A stretch of DNA of 64,000 nucleotides from Serratia marcescens (GCF_001902635.1 NZ_MJAO01000001.1:248001-312000), one strand, 5' to 3'. Positions 35,342 to 44,351 are shown, counted from the first letter of the stretch. Translations and numbers: made by a program. Notes: a model not told the origin generated them from the letters alone.

Positions 35342-36376
35342 ATGGCAGTACGCAAACAATCATCCGGTAAGTGGTTATGTGAGTGCTACCCTGCTGGCCG
35401 TGAAGGCCGCAGGGTACGTAAGCAATTCGCAACCAAAGGTGAAGCCTTGGCGTTTGAACGCTTCACTATGGAGCAGGTTGACAATAAGCCGTGGTTAGGC
35501 GAAGCGATCGATCGCCGCAAGCTGAGTGAGGTTGCTAAACTTTGGTACAACCTGCACGGCCAATCCCTCACCGCTGGTGAACGTACCTACAAAAAACTAT
35601 GCCTTGTCATTGAAGCTCTGGGCGATCCTCCTGCTATAACCTTCACCGCAAAAGACTTCGCACATTATCGTGATAAGCGTTTGTCCGGTGAAATCTACTT
35701 TTCCGAGAAGTGGAAGAACGGCGCAGAACCTGTCACCGTCAATCTTGAACAAAGCTACCTAAGCGGTATGTTCAGCGAGCTGGGCCGGCTTGGCGAATGG
35801 AAGCAGCCCAATCCATTAGAGAACATGCGCAAGTTCACCGTCGCAGAAAAGGAAATGGCGTGGCTTACCCATACGCAAATCACAGAGCTGTTAGTAGCCT
35901 GCAGCAGAGGCGATTCTGATTTGCCGCTTGTGGTCGAGGTATGCCTCAGTACTGGCGCTCGCTGGCGAGAAGCAGAAAACCTCACCCGGTCACAGATAAC
36001 ACCACATAAGATCACGTTCATCCGAACCAAAGGCAAAAAGAACCGCAGCGTTCCGATCAGTAAAGCGCTGTATAAGAAGTTGATAACGCGAGGCGATGAT
36101 CGTCTATTCAGCGAATGCTATTTTCGCTTTATGGCCGCGATCGAGAACACCAGCATTCAATTGCCTAAAGGTCAACTAACGCATGTGCTACGCCATACCT
36201 TTGCGGCGCATTTTATGATGTCTGGCGGCAACATTCTGGTGTTGCAACGCATCCTCGGCCATCATGATATCAAAATGACGATGCGTTATGCTCACCTTGC
36301 ACCGGAACACCTCGAAACAGCCCTGCAATTCAATCCGCTGGCGACTATGCCAAGTGGCGACAAAGTGGCGGCATAG
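35342..36376 (+). CDS. int: P2-type tyrosine integrase
   Basis: 344 residues. The N-terminal arm-binding part begins MAVRKQSSGKWLCECYPAGR and a core-binding domain follows. The catalytic residues are all present: Arg207 (STGARWREAE), His281 and Arg284 (HVLRHTF), His307 (LGHHD) and Tyr316 (MRYAHL). It ends 91 bases before the attR core, the usual place. Transcribed after CI and the AIPR gene, matching the C-int order of P2 with one insertion. Confidence 0.95.
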   Translation: MAVRKQSSGKWLCECYPAGREGRRVRKQFATKGEALAFERFTMEQVDNKPWLGEAIDRRKLSEVAKLWYNLHGQSLTAGERTYKKLCLVIEALGDPPAITFTAKDFAHYRDKRLSGEIYFSEKWKNGAEPVTVNLEQSYLSGMFSELGRLGEWKQPNPLENMRKFTVAEKEMAWLTHTQITELLVACSRGDSDLPLVVEVCLSTGARWREAENLTRSQITPHKITFIRTKGKKNRSVPISKALYKKLITRGDDRLFSECYFRFMAAIENTSIQLPKGQLTHVLRHTFAAHFMMSGGNILVLQRILGHHDIKMTMRYAHLAPEHLETALQFNPLATMPSGDKVAA

Positions 36377-36467
36377 GCTGGCAATCCCCGTATTTCCTCC
36401 CCTTTCATCGATATTGAAACTCTTTATAAAACAAATAACTTATTGATTTTATTATTGTAGTGAGGAA

Positions 36468-36487
36468 ATCGGGTTTTTTGTTGCCTG
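36468..36487. repeat. attR core
   Basis: Second copy of ATCGGGTTTTTTGTTGCCTG, identical over 20 bases to the copy at 9286-9305. Left of it lies phage sequence; right of it the chromosome resumes. Confidence 0.92.
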
Positions 36488-36508
36488 GAAAAAGTCGCCT
36501 GCTGCCCG

Positions 36509-36808
36509 CTATCGCTTGGTGCAAAGCCAGCCGATAGCCAAACTCGCCAGAAAGCCGGCGACCTGGGCCGCAGCCGAAGCAGCGAATAATTCTCCCCTCT
36601 CGTCAACCCCGAACAAGGCGAATAACGCCGCAAGAAAAAGGTCCACCACGCCGGACTCAACCGCCTCGGTCGTTTGTCGACCGACAAATTTAATAAACGT
36701 CACAAGAAAGAATTTGAGCCAGTCAATGATTAACGCCTGCACAAAACTGATGAGATGCAGCGGTTGATGCAGGATCGGCGCCTGCTTGTCGATTGCCGAA
36801 CGCGTCAA
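36509..36808 (-). CDS. Doubtful small membrane protein next to attR
   Basis: Open frame of up to 99 codons without an ATG; the first possible starts are TTG (36808) or internal GTG codons, and no ribosome site is clear. The product has two hydrophobic stretches (ALIIDWLKFFLVTFIKFVGR, VDLFLAALFALFGV) and ends ASLAIGWLCTKR, which looks protein-like. It could be a short gene, a decayed one, or chance. Confidence 0.25.
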   Translation of the reverse strand: MTRSAIDKQAPILHQPLHLISFVQALIIDWLKFFLVTFIKFVGRQTTEAVESGVVDLFLAALFALFGVDERGELFAASAAAQVAGFLASLAIGWLCTKR

Positions 36809-36876
36809 TGACCCGAAGCGTTCGGTTTCCCTAGAATGACGTTCTGTCAGCCCCAGGCCAGTGCGTCAACGCTCGT

Positions 36877-37227
36877 TCAGAACCGTTGCTTGATAGGCTC
36901 GTCGCTGTTCAGGTTGCCGTTGGCCTGCGCCTCCCGGCAGGTGGTTGGGCCGAAGGCCACCACTTTGCCGTCGCTGTTTCTGAAACCGACGTAGAACGGC
37001 GTGACGGCGCCGTTCGGCAAACGGTGGTTGTAATCATGGCACACGCCCTGGCCGTTCAGCGTCGGCAGGGTGGCGTTCGGCATGCCGAAGTCCCGGCTTA
37101 CCGAGCGTTTGTCGGCGCCGACGCGAAAGGTATCCGCGATCTGTTGATCGCGCAGCAGGCTGAAGGTATCGCAGCCGGTTAACACCAGGCTGGCTACAAC
37201 CACGGAACGCCCTAACCCTTTAAACAT
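36877..37227 (-). CDS. OsmE-like lipoprotein (SmpA/BamE-type domain)
   Basis: 116 residues with a lipoprotein signal (RSVVVASLVLTGC), so it should sit in the envelope. The body resembles the OsmE/SmpA fold: FRVGADKRSVSRDFGMPNAT, GVCHDYNHRLPNGAVTPFYV and a second Cys in FGPTTCREAQ. E. coli OsmE has the same spacing of GTCQTY, YFVALD and TCAEY. Osmotic induction is known for OsmE but not shown here. Confidence 0.72.
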   Translation of the reverse strand: MFKGLGRSVVVASLVLTGCDTFSLLRDQQIADTFRVGADKRSVSRDFGMPNATLPTLNGQGVCHDYNHRLPNGAVTPFYVGFRNSDGKVVAFGPTTCREAQANGNLNSDEPIKQRF

Positions 37228-37409
37228 TCTTCACTCCCTATTATTGAACATAGCGGCAATCACACTATTTTTTGCCGGGTAAACGTCGGCGAGCGCACAA
37301 GGGCGTGCCTGCTCGCAAGAGCATTAAAAAAAGAGAAGCCATGCAAATTAGTAATTCAACGAATGAGATAACCATCCCATCGCCATGGAAAAAACCGAAT
37401 TGAGACGAG

Positions 37410-38102
37410 TTACAGTTTGCGGATCACATTGCCAATCAGGCATTTCACGGCGTTGATTTGCGCCATCAGTCCCGGCTTGTCGGCCTGAAACACGCCGTCC
37501 AGCGCCGCGGTACCGACGGTGAAACCGACCGCGTTGCCCGTCACCACGGCGGCGATGCGTGCTTCCCGATCGATGGAGCCGGCGACATAAACCGGTTTAT
37601 CGACCGCATCGCACACCCGCCGGATCAAGGCCGGCACGTCACCGGCGAAGCGGTAAGCCAACAGATCCAACCCTGTCACGCCCGGTAAAGCCGCGCGCTG
37701 GCGGGCACTGGCGACGATGTCATCAATGTCACCTTCCAGCACGCTGGGGTGGCCGCTGATGCGGCCGGCGAACGGATAATAGTGCAGGCTCGACTGACGA
37801 ATGATCGGCAGCACGCTTTCCGGCCGCGTTCCCCCCATCAGCACATCAACCCCCAATTCCAACGCCGCGCGCGCCGAATTCATCTCGCTTTCCTCATCCA
37901 GGCTGACCACCTCCAGATAAGCGGTGGCGCCGCCGGCGTGGATCGCCTGCGTCAACTGTTTGAGCGCCGCCAGCGGCAGGCCGATATCCTTAAAACCGAT
38001 ATGCTTCACGCCGGCGGCCAATACCTCTTGCAGCCGCTGCGGCGCGTCGGGCACCGTGCTGTCGTTGCGCGTCAGCATAAAAATAAACTCGGGTGTGTGC
38101 AT
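37410..38102 (-). CDS. TIM-barrel protein of an acid-sugar operon
   Basis: 230 residues with the look of a (beta/alpha)8 phosphate-binding barrel: EFIFMLTRNDSTVPDAPQRL, AGVKHIGFKDIGLPLAALKQ, VDVLMGGTRPESVL, and a phosphate-site-like end (PVYVAGSIDREARIAAVVTG). Similar genes are found beside pdxA-like and DUF1537 kinase genes. It may act on the triose-phosphate product or an isomeric intermediate. The reaction is not known to me. Confidence 0.7.
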   Translation of the reverse strand: MHTPEFIFMLTRNDSTVPDAPQRLQEVLAAGVKHIGFKDIGLPLAALKQLTQAIHAGGATAYLEVVSLDEESEMNSARAALELGVDVLMGGTRPESVLPIIRQSSLHYYPFAGRISGHPSVLEGDIDDIVASARQRAALPGVTGLDLLAYRFAGDVPALIRRVCDAVDKPVYVAGSIDREARIAAVVTGNAVGFTVGTAALDGVFQADKPGLMAQINAVKCLIGNVIRKL

Positions 38103-38134
38103 GGTGTTTCCTTTTTGTCTTCAGGTGATGTGGG

Positions 38135-39136
38135 TTATTGGGCATACAGCATTTTTTCCGCCTGCCGGAAGGCGTACAGCAGGCTGGCGTGTTCCGCCCG
38201 CCCGGTGCCCGCAATATCAAACGCCGTGCCGTGATCGACCGAGGTGCGGATAAACGGCAGGCCGACGGTGACGTTAACGCCGTGATCCACCCCGAGGTAT
38301 TTCACCGGGATCAACCCCTGGTCATGATATTGGGCGACCACGATGTCGAACTCCCCGCGCCGGGCGCGCATAAAGACGGTGTCGCCGGGCCAGGGGCCGC
38401 TGACGTCCAGCCCCTGTTCACGCGCCTGTGTGATGGCTGGCACGATGACATCAAGATCTTCGCGGCCAAACAGGCCGTTCTCGCCGGCGTGCGGGTTCAA
38501 CCCGGCCACCGCGATGCGTGGTTTCGCTATTCCCAGCGCCCGGCAGGCCGTTTGTGCCAGGTGAAACGCACGCAGTTCGTTTTCCACGGTCGCCGCGCCG
38601 ATGGCGTCCCGCAGCGAAACGTGAATGGAAACCAGGATCACCCGCAGCTCGTCATTGGCCAGCATCATGGCGAAGTCCTGGGTGCCTGAGCGCGCCGCCA
38701 GGATCTCGGTGTGCCCCGGATAATCGATCCCCGCCAGGCGCATCGCTTCCTTGTTCAGCGGTGCGGTGACGATACCGGCGATACGCCCCGCCAACGCCAG
38801 ATCGATGGCGGCCACCACCCAGGCGTAAGACGCCGCCCCCGCGCGCTTATCGAGCCTGCCGAGGGGCAAGTCCGCAGGCAGCGCAACGCCGGCGGAATAG
38901 ACGGCGGTTTCACCCCGTGCCCAGGCTTCATCCCATCCCGTCAGCGAGGCGGGCAGTTCGCGGATGGGCAGCGTCAGCCCAAGACTGGCCGCCGCGCGCG
39001 CCAGGGCGCCGGCATCGCCAATCACCACATAAGGCGTGTTCAACCGCTCTTTGGCTGCCAGTTTGGCGATGATTTCCGGCCCGATACCGGCGGGATCGCC
39101 CATGGTTATCGCCAGCGGCAAGGTGGAAAGGGTCAT
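38135..39136 (-). CDS. PdxA-family 4-phospho-D-threonate/erythronate dehydrogenase
   Basis: 333 residues of the PdxA family (MTLSTLPLAITMGDPAGIGP, VTAPLNKEAMRLAGIDYPGH, AVAGLNPHAGENGLFGREDL, AQYHDQGLIPVKYLGVDHGV). The metal-binding His residues of the family are present. Pairing with a DUF1537-type kinase marks it as the catabolic PdxA2 type, which oxidises and decarboxylates a phosphorylated four-carbon acid to dihydroxyacetone phosphate, rather than the vitamin B6 enzyme. Starts in ATGA overlap with the kinase. Confidence 0.88.
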   Translation of the reverse strand: MTLSTLPLAITMGDPAGIGPEIIAKLAAKERLNTPYVVIGDAGALARAAASLGLTLPIRELPASLTGWDEAWARGETAVYSAGVALPADLPLGRLDKRAGAASYAWVVAAIDLALAGRIAGIVTAPLNKEAMRLAGIDYPGHTEILAARSGTQDFAMMLANDELRVILVSIHVSLRDAIGAATVENELRAFHLAQTACRALGIAKPRIAVAGLNPHAGENGLFGREDLDVIVPAITQAREQGLDVSGPWPGDTVFMRARRGEFDIVVAQYHDQGLIPVKYLGVDHGVNVTVGLPFIRTSVDHGTAFDIAGTGRAEHASLLYAFRQAEKMLYAQ

Positions 39137-40248
39137 TGATCGTCTCCTTCTCGGTCAGCGCGCAACCGGGTTACGCAGTTCAACAATGTAGCCGCCTGGC
39201 CGAAACCACCCGCCTTGGTGGCGAACGGCAGGCTGCGCGCGGGCAAGTTCAACAAGCCGAAAGGCACGCCGGGTTCCACCTCGCCGAACAGCGTCAGTGA
39301 ACCGGCCGCCATCGCGTCGACGATGCGCCGCGCGGTATCCCCGCCGGTCACCACCAGCCCGTCGAAGACCGCCATACAGCGGCTGACGACCGCACCCAAC
39401 GTAGCGGCATGATCCGGCACGCCCGCTCGCGCCCGGGGCGACATCAGGCAAACCACATCGGCGTGCGTAAACGCCGCCCGCACCGCGTGCGCCACCGTCT
39501 CGGGATCGGCCGCTTCAGGCAGCGTGATAAGCGCAGCACCCGCCTGTCGCAGGCTTGCCAGTTGGGCGTCATTCGCCGGATGCAGGCTGCCGATTGCCAC
39601 CAGCACCTTGCGGGCTTTCAGCGGCGGCCGTGGCGGCGGTGCGTTATCACCGAGGGACAACGCACGCGACAGCGCCGCCGCCATACCCGGCGACCCGACC
39701 CACACCACCGGTTCGGCAATGCCGATCCGACCAACGATCCCATCCAACTCGCCGTTGTCTACAGCGTCGAACACCTGAAAACGCGTCGGTTCCAGCCCTG
39801 CCATACGTTCCATGACATAGCCGGTGACGATCGGGGTCTTCGGATCCTGTGCAAAGGCGGTCTGCTCCAACGCCACACCATCGACGTATTGGCGCCCTTC
39901 TACCGTGGTGCGGCCGGCGTCCGGGAAGGCCGGCGCGACGATGGCGAGTCGGCGCCCGCTGCCCGCCAGCGCCCCGCGCGTTTCCGGCCCCAGGTTGCCG
40001 CGCAGCGTGGAATCCACCGTTTTGTATATGAGGCGCGCCGGCTTCACGCAGGCGGCGGCATGACGAAAACGCTGCTCCGCCTGTTCCGGCGAAACGAAAC
40101 GAGAATCTAAATCGAAGGCGACGATCTCACTGTCATGCAGCGCGGCGTCGGGCAGGCGCAGCATGACGCTGGCGGTCAGTCCGCGCGCGGCGAACGGGGC
40201 CGCACCGTCGAGCGCGCTGGTAAGATCATCGGCGAGAATGGCAATCAT
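39133..40248 (-). CDS. Four-carbon acid sugar kinase (DUF1537 family, DtnK-like)
   Basis: 371 residues from the ATG at 40248 (MIAILADDLTSALDGAAPFA). Family marks are the N-terminal ADDLTSALDGA, YKTVDSTLRGNLGPETRG, and the C-terminal ATP-binding part (DGLVVTGGDTARRIVDAMAA). These kinases phosphorylate D-threonate, D-erythronate or related acids. With the PdxA-like and TIM-barrel genes it forms a short catabolic operon divergent from a LysR regulator. The exact substrate cannot be read from sequence. Confidence 0.87.
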   Translation of the reverse strand: MIAILADDLTSALDGAAPFAARGLTASVMLRLPDAALHDSEIVAFDLDSRFVSPEQAEQRFRHAAACVKPARLIYKTVDSTLRGNLGPETRGALAGSGRRLAIVAPAFPDAGRTTVEGRQYVDGVALEQTAFAQDPKTPIVTGYVMERMAGLEPTRFQVFDAVDNGELDGIVGRIGIAEPVVWVGSPGMAAALSRALSLGDNAPPPRPPLKARKVLVAIGSLHPANDAQLASLRQAGAALITLPEAADPETVAHAVRAAFTHADVVCLMSPRARAGVPDHAATLGAVVSRCMAVFDGLVVTGGDTARRIVDAMAAGSLTLFGEVEPGVPFGLLNLPARSLPFATKAGGFGQAATLLNCVTRLRADREGDDQ

Positions 40249-40360
40249 CGCAGTTACCCGTAAGTGGAAAGAGATGCACACTTTGGCGGATTTGACTGGC
40301 AATAAAAAACGATTTGCGTAGTATCGATGATTGACAAAAACTCAATCAAAGGGGGATGCA

Positions 40361-41266
40361 GTGCGTCAAAGAAGGTTGCCTAATCTGGCGGTATTGCGGG
40401 CTTTCGAAGCCACGGTGCGATACGGCAGCGTGTCGAAAGCCGCCAAATCCCTCAACGTCACCGACGGCGCCGTCAGCCGGGCGGTGCGCGAATTCGAGCA
40501 GAACCTGGGGTTCGCGTTGTTTCAGCGCACCAGTCGCATGGTGCACCCAACGCCGCAGGCGCAAGAGCTGGCGAGCGAGATCGGCCGAGGATTGGACAAC
40601 CTGCAATCGGCGCTCGACCGCGCCTGTCGGCATCATCAGAATCGCCCGCTGGTGATCTCCTGCGAGCCGACCTTTCTAATCCGCTGGCTGATCCCGCGCC
40701 TGGCCGGCTTGCAGCAGGCGGTGGGGAAAGAGCGCGATCTGCAGCTGGTATCCGCCGGCGGCGCCGTCGCCTTCTCGCGGGAAGGCATCGACCTGGCGAT
40801 TCGCCGCAACGATTTCCCGATCGCCGACGACGTCGTCGCCCGTCCGTTCCTCAAAGAACGCGTCGGCCCGGTATGCCGCCGGGAGCATGCCGCGGCGGGG
40901 CGTGAACTGCGCGGCACCCTGCTCCATACCGAGACGCGCCCGCACGCTTGGCGCGACTGGTGCGCCCATAGCGGCATGGCGATCCGGCCGGACAACGAGC
41001 TGCGTTTCGAACATTTCTATCTCAGCCTGCAGGCGGCGGTCGCCGGCGCCGGTATCGGCATCGGCCCGTTGGCGCTGGTGGCGGATGATATCGTCAACGG
41101 CGCGCTGGTGGCGCCTTACGGCTTTGCGCAGGACGGGACGGATTACGTGCTGATGACCCAGGCCGACGGCCAGGAGGATGCGATATTCTCAACGGTATTG
41201 GATTGGCTGATCGCCATGGGGGAAGAAACCGAACGGGCGGTATTGGCAGGCGAGGCGAAGGCGTAA
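40361..41266 (+). CDS. LysR-family regulator of the acid-sugar operon
   Basis: 301 residues from the GTG at 40361, preceded by AAGGGGG; a TTG 10 codons upstream was not used. The N-terminal winged helix is clear (FEATVRYGSVSKAAKSLNVT, DGAVSRAVREFEQNLGFALF). The effector domain resembles GcvA-type LysR proteins (TFLIRWLIPRLAGLQQAV, GAGIGIGPLALVADDIVNGA). It is divergent from the kinase gene with 112 bases between, where it should bind. Confidence 0.88.
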   Translation: MRQRRLPNLAVLRAFEATVRYGSVSKAAKSLNVTDGAVSRAVREFEQNLGFALFQRTSRMVHPTPQAQELASEIGRGLDNLQSALDRACRHHQNRPLVISCEPTFLIRWLIPRLAGLQQAVGKERDLQLVSAGGAVAFSREGIDLAIRRNDFPIADDVVARPFLKERVGPVCRREHAAAGRELRGTLLHTETRPHAWRDWCAHSGMAIRPDNELRFEHFYLSLQAAVAGAGIGIGPLALVADDIVNGALVAPYGFAQDGTDYVLMTQADGQEDAIFSTVLDWLIAMGEETERAVLAGEAKA

Positions 41267-41321
41267 CGGGGAGAGGTCTCCGCCTGCCACACAGGGCAAG
41301 CGGAGTGGCATCAAGCAGTGA

Positions 41322-41834
41322 TTACTTCTGCTCAGCCTGGCTTACGGTGTCTTCGGCTTTCCAGATGCGGTACTTCACTTCCGCGTCTTTCGGCGCATAC
41401 ACCACGATCGGCAGGCGGCTGTTGTAGCGCTGCATCGCGGCGTCGCCCAGGTTGGCGGCGATGAATTTCTTGGTCTTGGTGTTGTCCGGGCAAGCCATCA
41501 TGGTCGAGGCCGGTTCAGACAGCTTCTCCAGCACCAGGTAGTCGTAACCCCACCCGGACAGGGTTTTGCTCTCCAGCGTACCGCCGATCATATGGCGATT
41601 GCAGTCCACTTCCAGCGTTTTGCCGATCAGCAGCTCCACCTTGTAGTTCTCTTCGTGCTCTTGCTTCGGCAGGTAGATCACCTGGCGGTTCATGCCTTTC
41701 TCGGCTTTCGGGTAAGGCGCAACCTTTTCCAGCGGCTGTTTGCTGATATCCGCGTCGTCGCCAGAGGTAGCCGCCATGGCGCTGGCGGAAACGGCCATCA
41801 GCAGGCCGGAAAATACAACGGATGCCTTGTTCAT
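41322..41834 (-). CDS. eco: Ecotin, periplasmic serine protease inhibitor
   Basis: 170 residues with a signal peptide ([20 protein letters not shown]). The mature protein shows [40 protein letters not shown], the reactive loop [16 protein letters not shown] with the P1 Met-Met bond and its disulfide Cys, and [20 protein letters not shown]. The loop is the same as in E. coli ecotin, which inhibits trypsin, chymotrypsin, elastase and other host proteases. Confidence 0.96.
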   Translation of the reverse strand: MNKASVVFSGLLMAVSASAMAATSGDDADISKQPLEKVAPYPKAEKGMNRQVIYLPKQEHEENYKVELLIGKTLEVDCNRHMIGGTLESKTLSGWGYDYLVLEKLSEPASTMMACPDNTKTKKFIAANLGDAAMQRYNSRLPIVVYAPKDAEVKYRIWKAEDTVSQAEQK

Positions 41835-41975
41835 GTTATATCCTTACGCTTTGTCAAATAATCCGCCTATAAACTAATACACTACTGCCAAGCTCGCCAC
41901 AGGTTTAATCTTCTTTACAATAGGAAATAGTCAGTGACAATCACCTGATATTGTCGATTACTCAGGAGCAATGGC

Positions 41976-42821
41976 TCAGTGCGCCTGCATATTGGCGATA
42001 TAGGCCTTCACCACCTGATAGACGTAATCCTGGCACGCCAGCCCGGTTTGCGGATCGTATTTGCCCTGATTAGTGATGTTGTTGGACAACACGCGAATGC
42101 CGACGAACGGCACCTTGAACTCGGCGGCGATCTGCGCGGCGGAGGCGGTTTCCATCTCTTCGACCGAAGTCCGGTAGCTGTCGTGGAAATGGCGAATGCG
42201 GTCCAGTTCGCTGTTCCACACGTCGGCCGAGCCGATCACCCCTTCCACGACCTTGCCCTGTCGGTAATCGTTCTTAACGCTTTGCGCAATCGCCAGCAGC
42301 TTGGGGTCGGCGGGAAACTGGCGCAGGCTGTGCGCCTTGTTGTCCTCGCCGGCGCTGCCCTTGGAAGCCAACAGATCCATCGGCTGCCACTGCCGCGAGT
42401 CGCTACCTTCCCCCAACGCCTTGGCCGGCGTTTTGAACGCCCCAAGATTGACCGAATATTTTCCGAGCACGATGTCATACACCTTGAGCGCCGGATCGTG
42501 GCCGCCGGCGGTGCCTTGGTTGATGATCGCCACCGGGTGGAACTGCGTGGCGGCGATCGCCGTGGCCGCCGCCGCGTTGGACATGCCCTTCAACGTCTCC
42601 GACACTACCACCGGATAGCCGTCTACGGTGCCGTGCCAAAAGCGCCAACCGCCGATCTGCTCCTCGCGCGGGTTCTCCAGCCGCTGGGCGAAGCGCTCCG
42701 CTTCCACCGGCATCGCGCCCTGTACCACGATCGGCCCGGCGGCCACAGGCTGACCAAAGCTCAGCGGAGAAAATGCCGCGCCGGCGGCGGCCAACAGTAA
42801 AACAAGCGCCTTATTCTTCAT
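41976..42821 (-). CDS. Exported 5'-methylthioadenosine/SAH-type nucleosidase
   Basis: 281 residues from the ATG at 42821. An N-terminal signal peptide (ALVLLLAAAGAAFSPLSFGQ) sends it out of the cytoplasm. The PNP_UDP fold shows IVVQGAMPVEAERFAQRLEN, VVVSETLKGMSNAAAATAIA, IINQGTAGGHDPALKVYDIV and SVEEMETASAAQIAAEFKVP, with the catalytic acid and substrate Met-Glu. An exported nucleosidase probably salvages nucleosides in the periplasm. The exact substrate is inferred from family. Confidence 0.85.
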   Translation of the reverse strand: MKNKALVLLLAAAGAAFSPLSFGQPVAAGPIVVQGAMPVEAERFAQRLENPREEQIGGWRFWHGTVDGYPVVVSETLKGMSNAAAATAIAATQFHPVAIINQGTAGGHDPALKVYDIVLGKYSVNLGAFKTPAKALGEGSDSRQWQPMDLLASKGSAGEDNKAHSLRQFPADPKLLAIAQSVKNDYRQGKVVEGVIGSADVWNSELDRIRHFHDSYRTSVEEMETASAAQIAAEFKVPFVGIRVLSNNITNQGKYDPQTGLACQDYVYQVVKAYIANMQAH

Positions 42822-42968
42822 CACCACACCATCATCCCGATAAAAAGCAAACGATTACCTTAGCCGAAGGCGCTAGCGGCGGATAGGTTTTTCTTACCGG
42901 CGGACTAAGGTTTTCTTAAGACAGAATTATTACAGTGGCATCATTCAATCCTGTCACCGAGCCTGCGC

Positions 42969-43703
42969 GTGAATCCAGAATCGTCATTAAATCAATCCTC
43001 AACGGCACCGCAAATTAAGACAACCTCCCTTTACTCCCTGCCGACATCCTTTTACCGTTGGCAGGCTTTTGGTCTGCTGATCAGCGGGTTGCTGTTCTTA
43101 TGGCTCTCCCGCAACGAACAGTTGGACTGGGCGATCAGCAACTATTGGTACGATGCCGCCAGCGGGCATTTCCCGTGGCAAAACAATGTCTGGCTGGACC
43201 TGATCAACCACCGCCTGCTGAAGCAAGTGGTGATCGTTGGCGCGGTGCTGGCGCTGTTTTGGGGCATCTATCGCCGCAGCGCGCGCCTGATCGTCACCAT
43301 GCTGTTGATCGGCATCGGCCCGTTGGTGGTGGGTATTCTCAAGGCCACCAGCGCGCACTCCTGCCCGTGGGATCTGATCGAGTACGGCGGCAAGGCGATG
43401 TCCTTCCCGCTGTTCGGCGCGGTACCGGCATTGCCGGGCCCCGGCCGCTGTTTCCCCGGCGGTCACGCCTCAAGCGGTTTCGCGGTTATGGCGTTGTTCT
43501 TCCTGTTTTATCCGCAGCGCCCGCGCCTGGCCTGGTGGTGCTGGTGCGGCGGCATTGCGCTCGGCATGTTGATGGGCTTTGGTCAGATCATGCGCGGCGC
43601 ACATTTTCTTACCCATAACCTGTGGGCAGGTTGGTGGGTTTGGTTGAGCCAGTTGGCTATTTATTGGACGGTTAGCGGCTATTGGCGCCGCAAGACGAGG
43701 TAA
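42969..43703 (+). CDS. PAP2-family phosphatase, membrane protein
   Basis: 244 residues from a GTG. Six hydrophobic segments and the PAP2 motifs, partly changed: LKATSAHSCPWDL (motif 1), CFPGGHASSGFAVMALF (motif 2 with PGGH), RGAHFLTHNLWAGWWVW (motif 3 with the catalytic His but Asn before Leu). Such proteins dephosphorylate lipid phosphates. It is five bases ahead of ybjG, so the two are probably one operon. Role in lipid A or undecaprenyl phosphate turnover is inference. Confidence 0.83.
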   Translation: MNPESSLNQSSTAPQIKTTSLYSLPTSFYRWQAFGLLISGLLFLWLSRNEQLDWAISNYWYDAASGHFPWQNNVWLDLINHRLLKQVVIVGAVLALFWGIYRRSARLIVTMLLIGIGPLVVGILKATSAHSCPWDLIEYGGKAMSFPLFGAVPALPGPGRCFPGGHASSGFAVMALFFLFYPQRPRLAWWCWCGGIALGMLMGFGQIMRGAHFLTHNLWAGWWVWLSQLAIYWTVSGYWRRKTR

Positions 43704-43708
43704 CGGTT

Positions 43709-44314
43709 ATGGAACAGTTGAACCATTTTCTTTTCGCCTGGATCAATGCGACCCCGGCGTCCCCCGAGTGGATGATCGATGTCGCCACCTTTTTGGCGCG
43801 CGATCTGATCATCATCGTGCCGCTGTTGATCGTCGGCCTGTGGCTGTGGGGGCCACAAAGCCAGCTGGTTTCACAGCGCCAGGTGGTGGCGAAAACCACT
43901 ATCGCACTGCTGTTCGCCATGCTCGCCGCCGCCGCCATCGGCGCGCTGCTGCCGCATGAGCGCCCGTTCGTCGCCGGCGTCGGCTATACCTTCCTGCCAC
44001 ACGCGCCGGACAGCTCGTTCCCCAGCGATCACGGCACCGCTATCTTCACCTTCGCGCTGGCGTTCCTGTTCTGGCACCGGGTCTGGTCCGGCGTGCTGCT
44101 GATGATCGTCGCCGTCGGCATCGCCTGGTCACGCGTCTACCTCGGCGTGCACTGGCCGCTGGATATGGTCGGCGGCTTCCTGCTCGGCATGGTCGGCTGC
44201 CTGTTCGCCCAGCTGGTGTGGAATCTGTTTGGCGATGTCATCGCCGACAAGCTGTCGCGCCTGTATCGTTTCCTGTTCGCCTTCGCCATTCGCCGCGGCT
44301 GGGTAAAAGAGTAA
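43709..44314 (+). CDS. ybjG: Undecaprenyl-diphosphatase YbjG
   Basis: 201 residues from the ATG at 43709 (MEQLNHFLFAWINATPASPE), preceded by GAGG. PAP2 motifs are complete: PHERPFVAGVGYTF, SSFPSDHGTAIFTFALAF and SRVYLGVHWPLDMVGG. The protein recycles undecaprenyl pyrophosphate to the carrier lipid used for peptidoglycan; family members give bacitracin tolerance. The gene keeps its relative place near deoR and dacC as in E. coli. Confidence 0.94.
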   Translation: MEQLNHFLFAWINATPASPEWMIDVATFLARDLIIIVPLLIVGLWLWGPQSQLVSQRQVVAKTTIALLFAMLAAAAIGALLPHERPFVAGVGYTFLPHAPDSSFPSDHGTAIFTFALAFLFWHRVWSGVLLMIVAVGIAWSRVYLGVHWPLDMVGGFLLGMVGCLFAQLVWNLFGDVIADKLSRLYRFLFAFAIRRGWVKE

Positions 44315-44327
44315 CCGAGCAATATGA

Positions 44328-44351
44328 CAGGGGCGTTACCGCCCCTGTTTT
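44328..44351 (+). terminator. Terminator after ybjG
   Basis: CAGGGGCG, loop TTAC, CGCCCCTG, then four T residues. Its end meets the stop of the converging DUF4432 gene. Confidence 0.82.

Larger units (their letters stand above)
9286..36487. mobile_element. P2/HP1-like prophage integrated in the rybB terminator
   Basis: A temperate myovirus prophage of about 27.2 kb, bounded by a 20-bp direct repeat. It carries a P2-type integrase beside attR, a CI-type repressor, an Ogr-like activator, portal/terminase (+) divergent from capsid/tail genes (-), and a lysis cassette set between tail tube and tail chaperone genes as in HP1-like phages. No replication initiator is seen anywhere inside, and the cox-like gene is truncated. 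It is therefore probably unable to replicate autonomously, though head, tail and lysis genes all look open. Confidence 0.95.

Noticed and set aside
36424..36687. 87-codon minus-strand frame across attR
   Set aside because: It would read from chromosome through the attachment core into phage non-coding sequence; no ribosome site.
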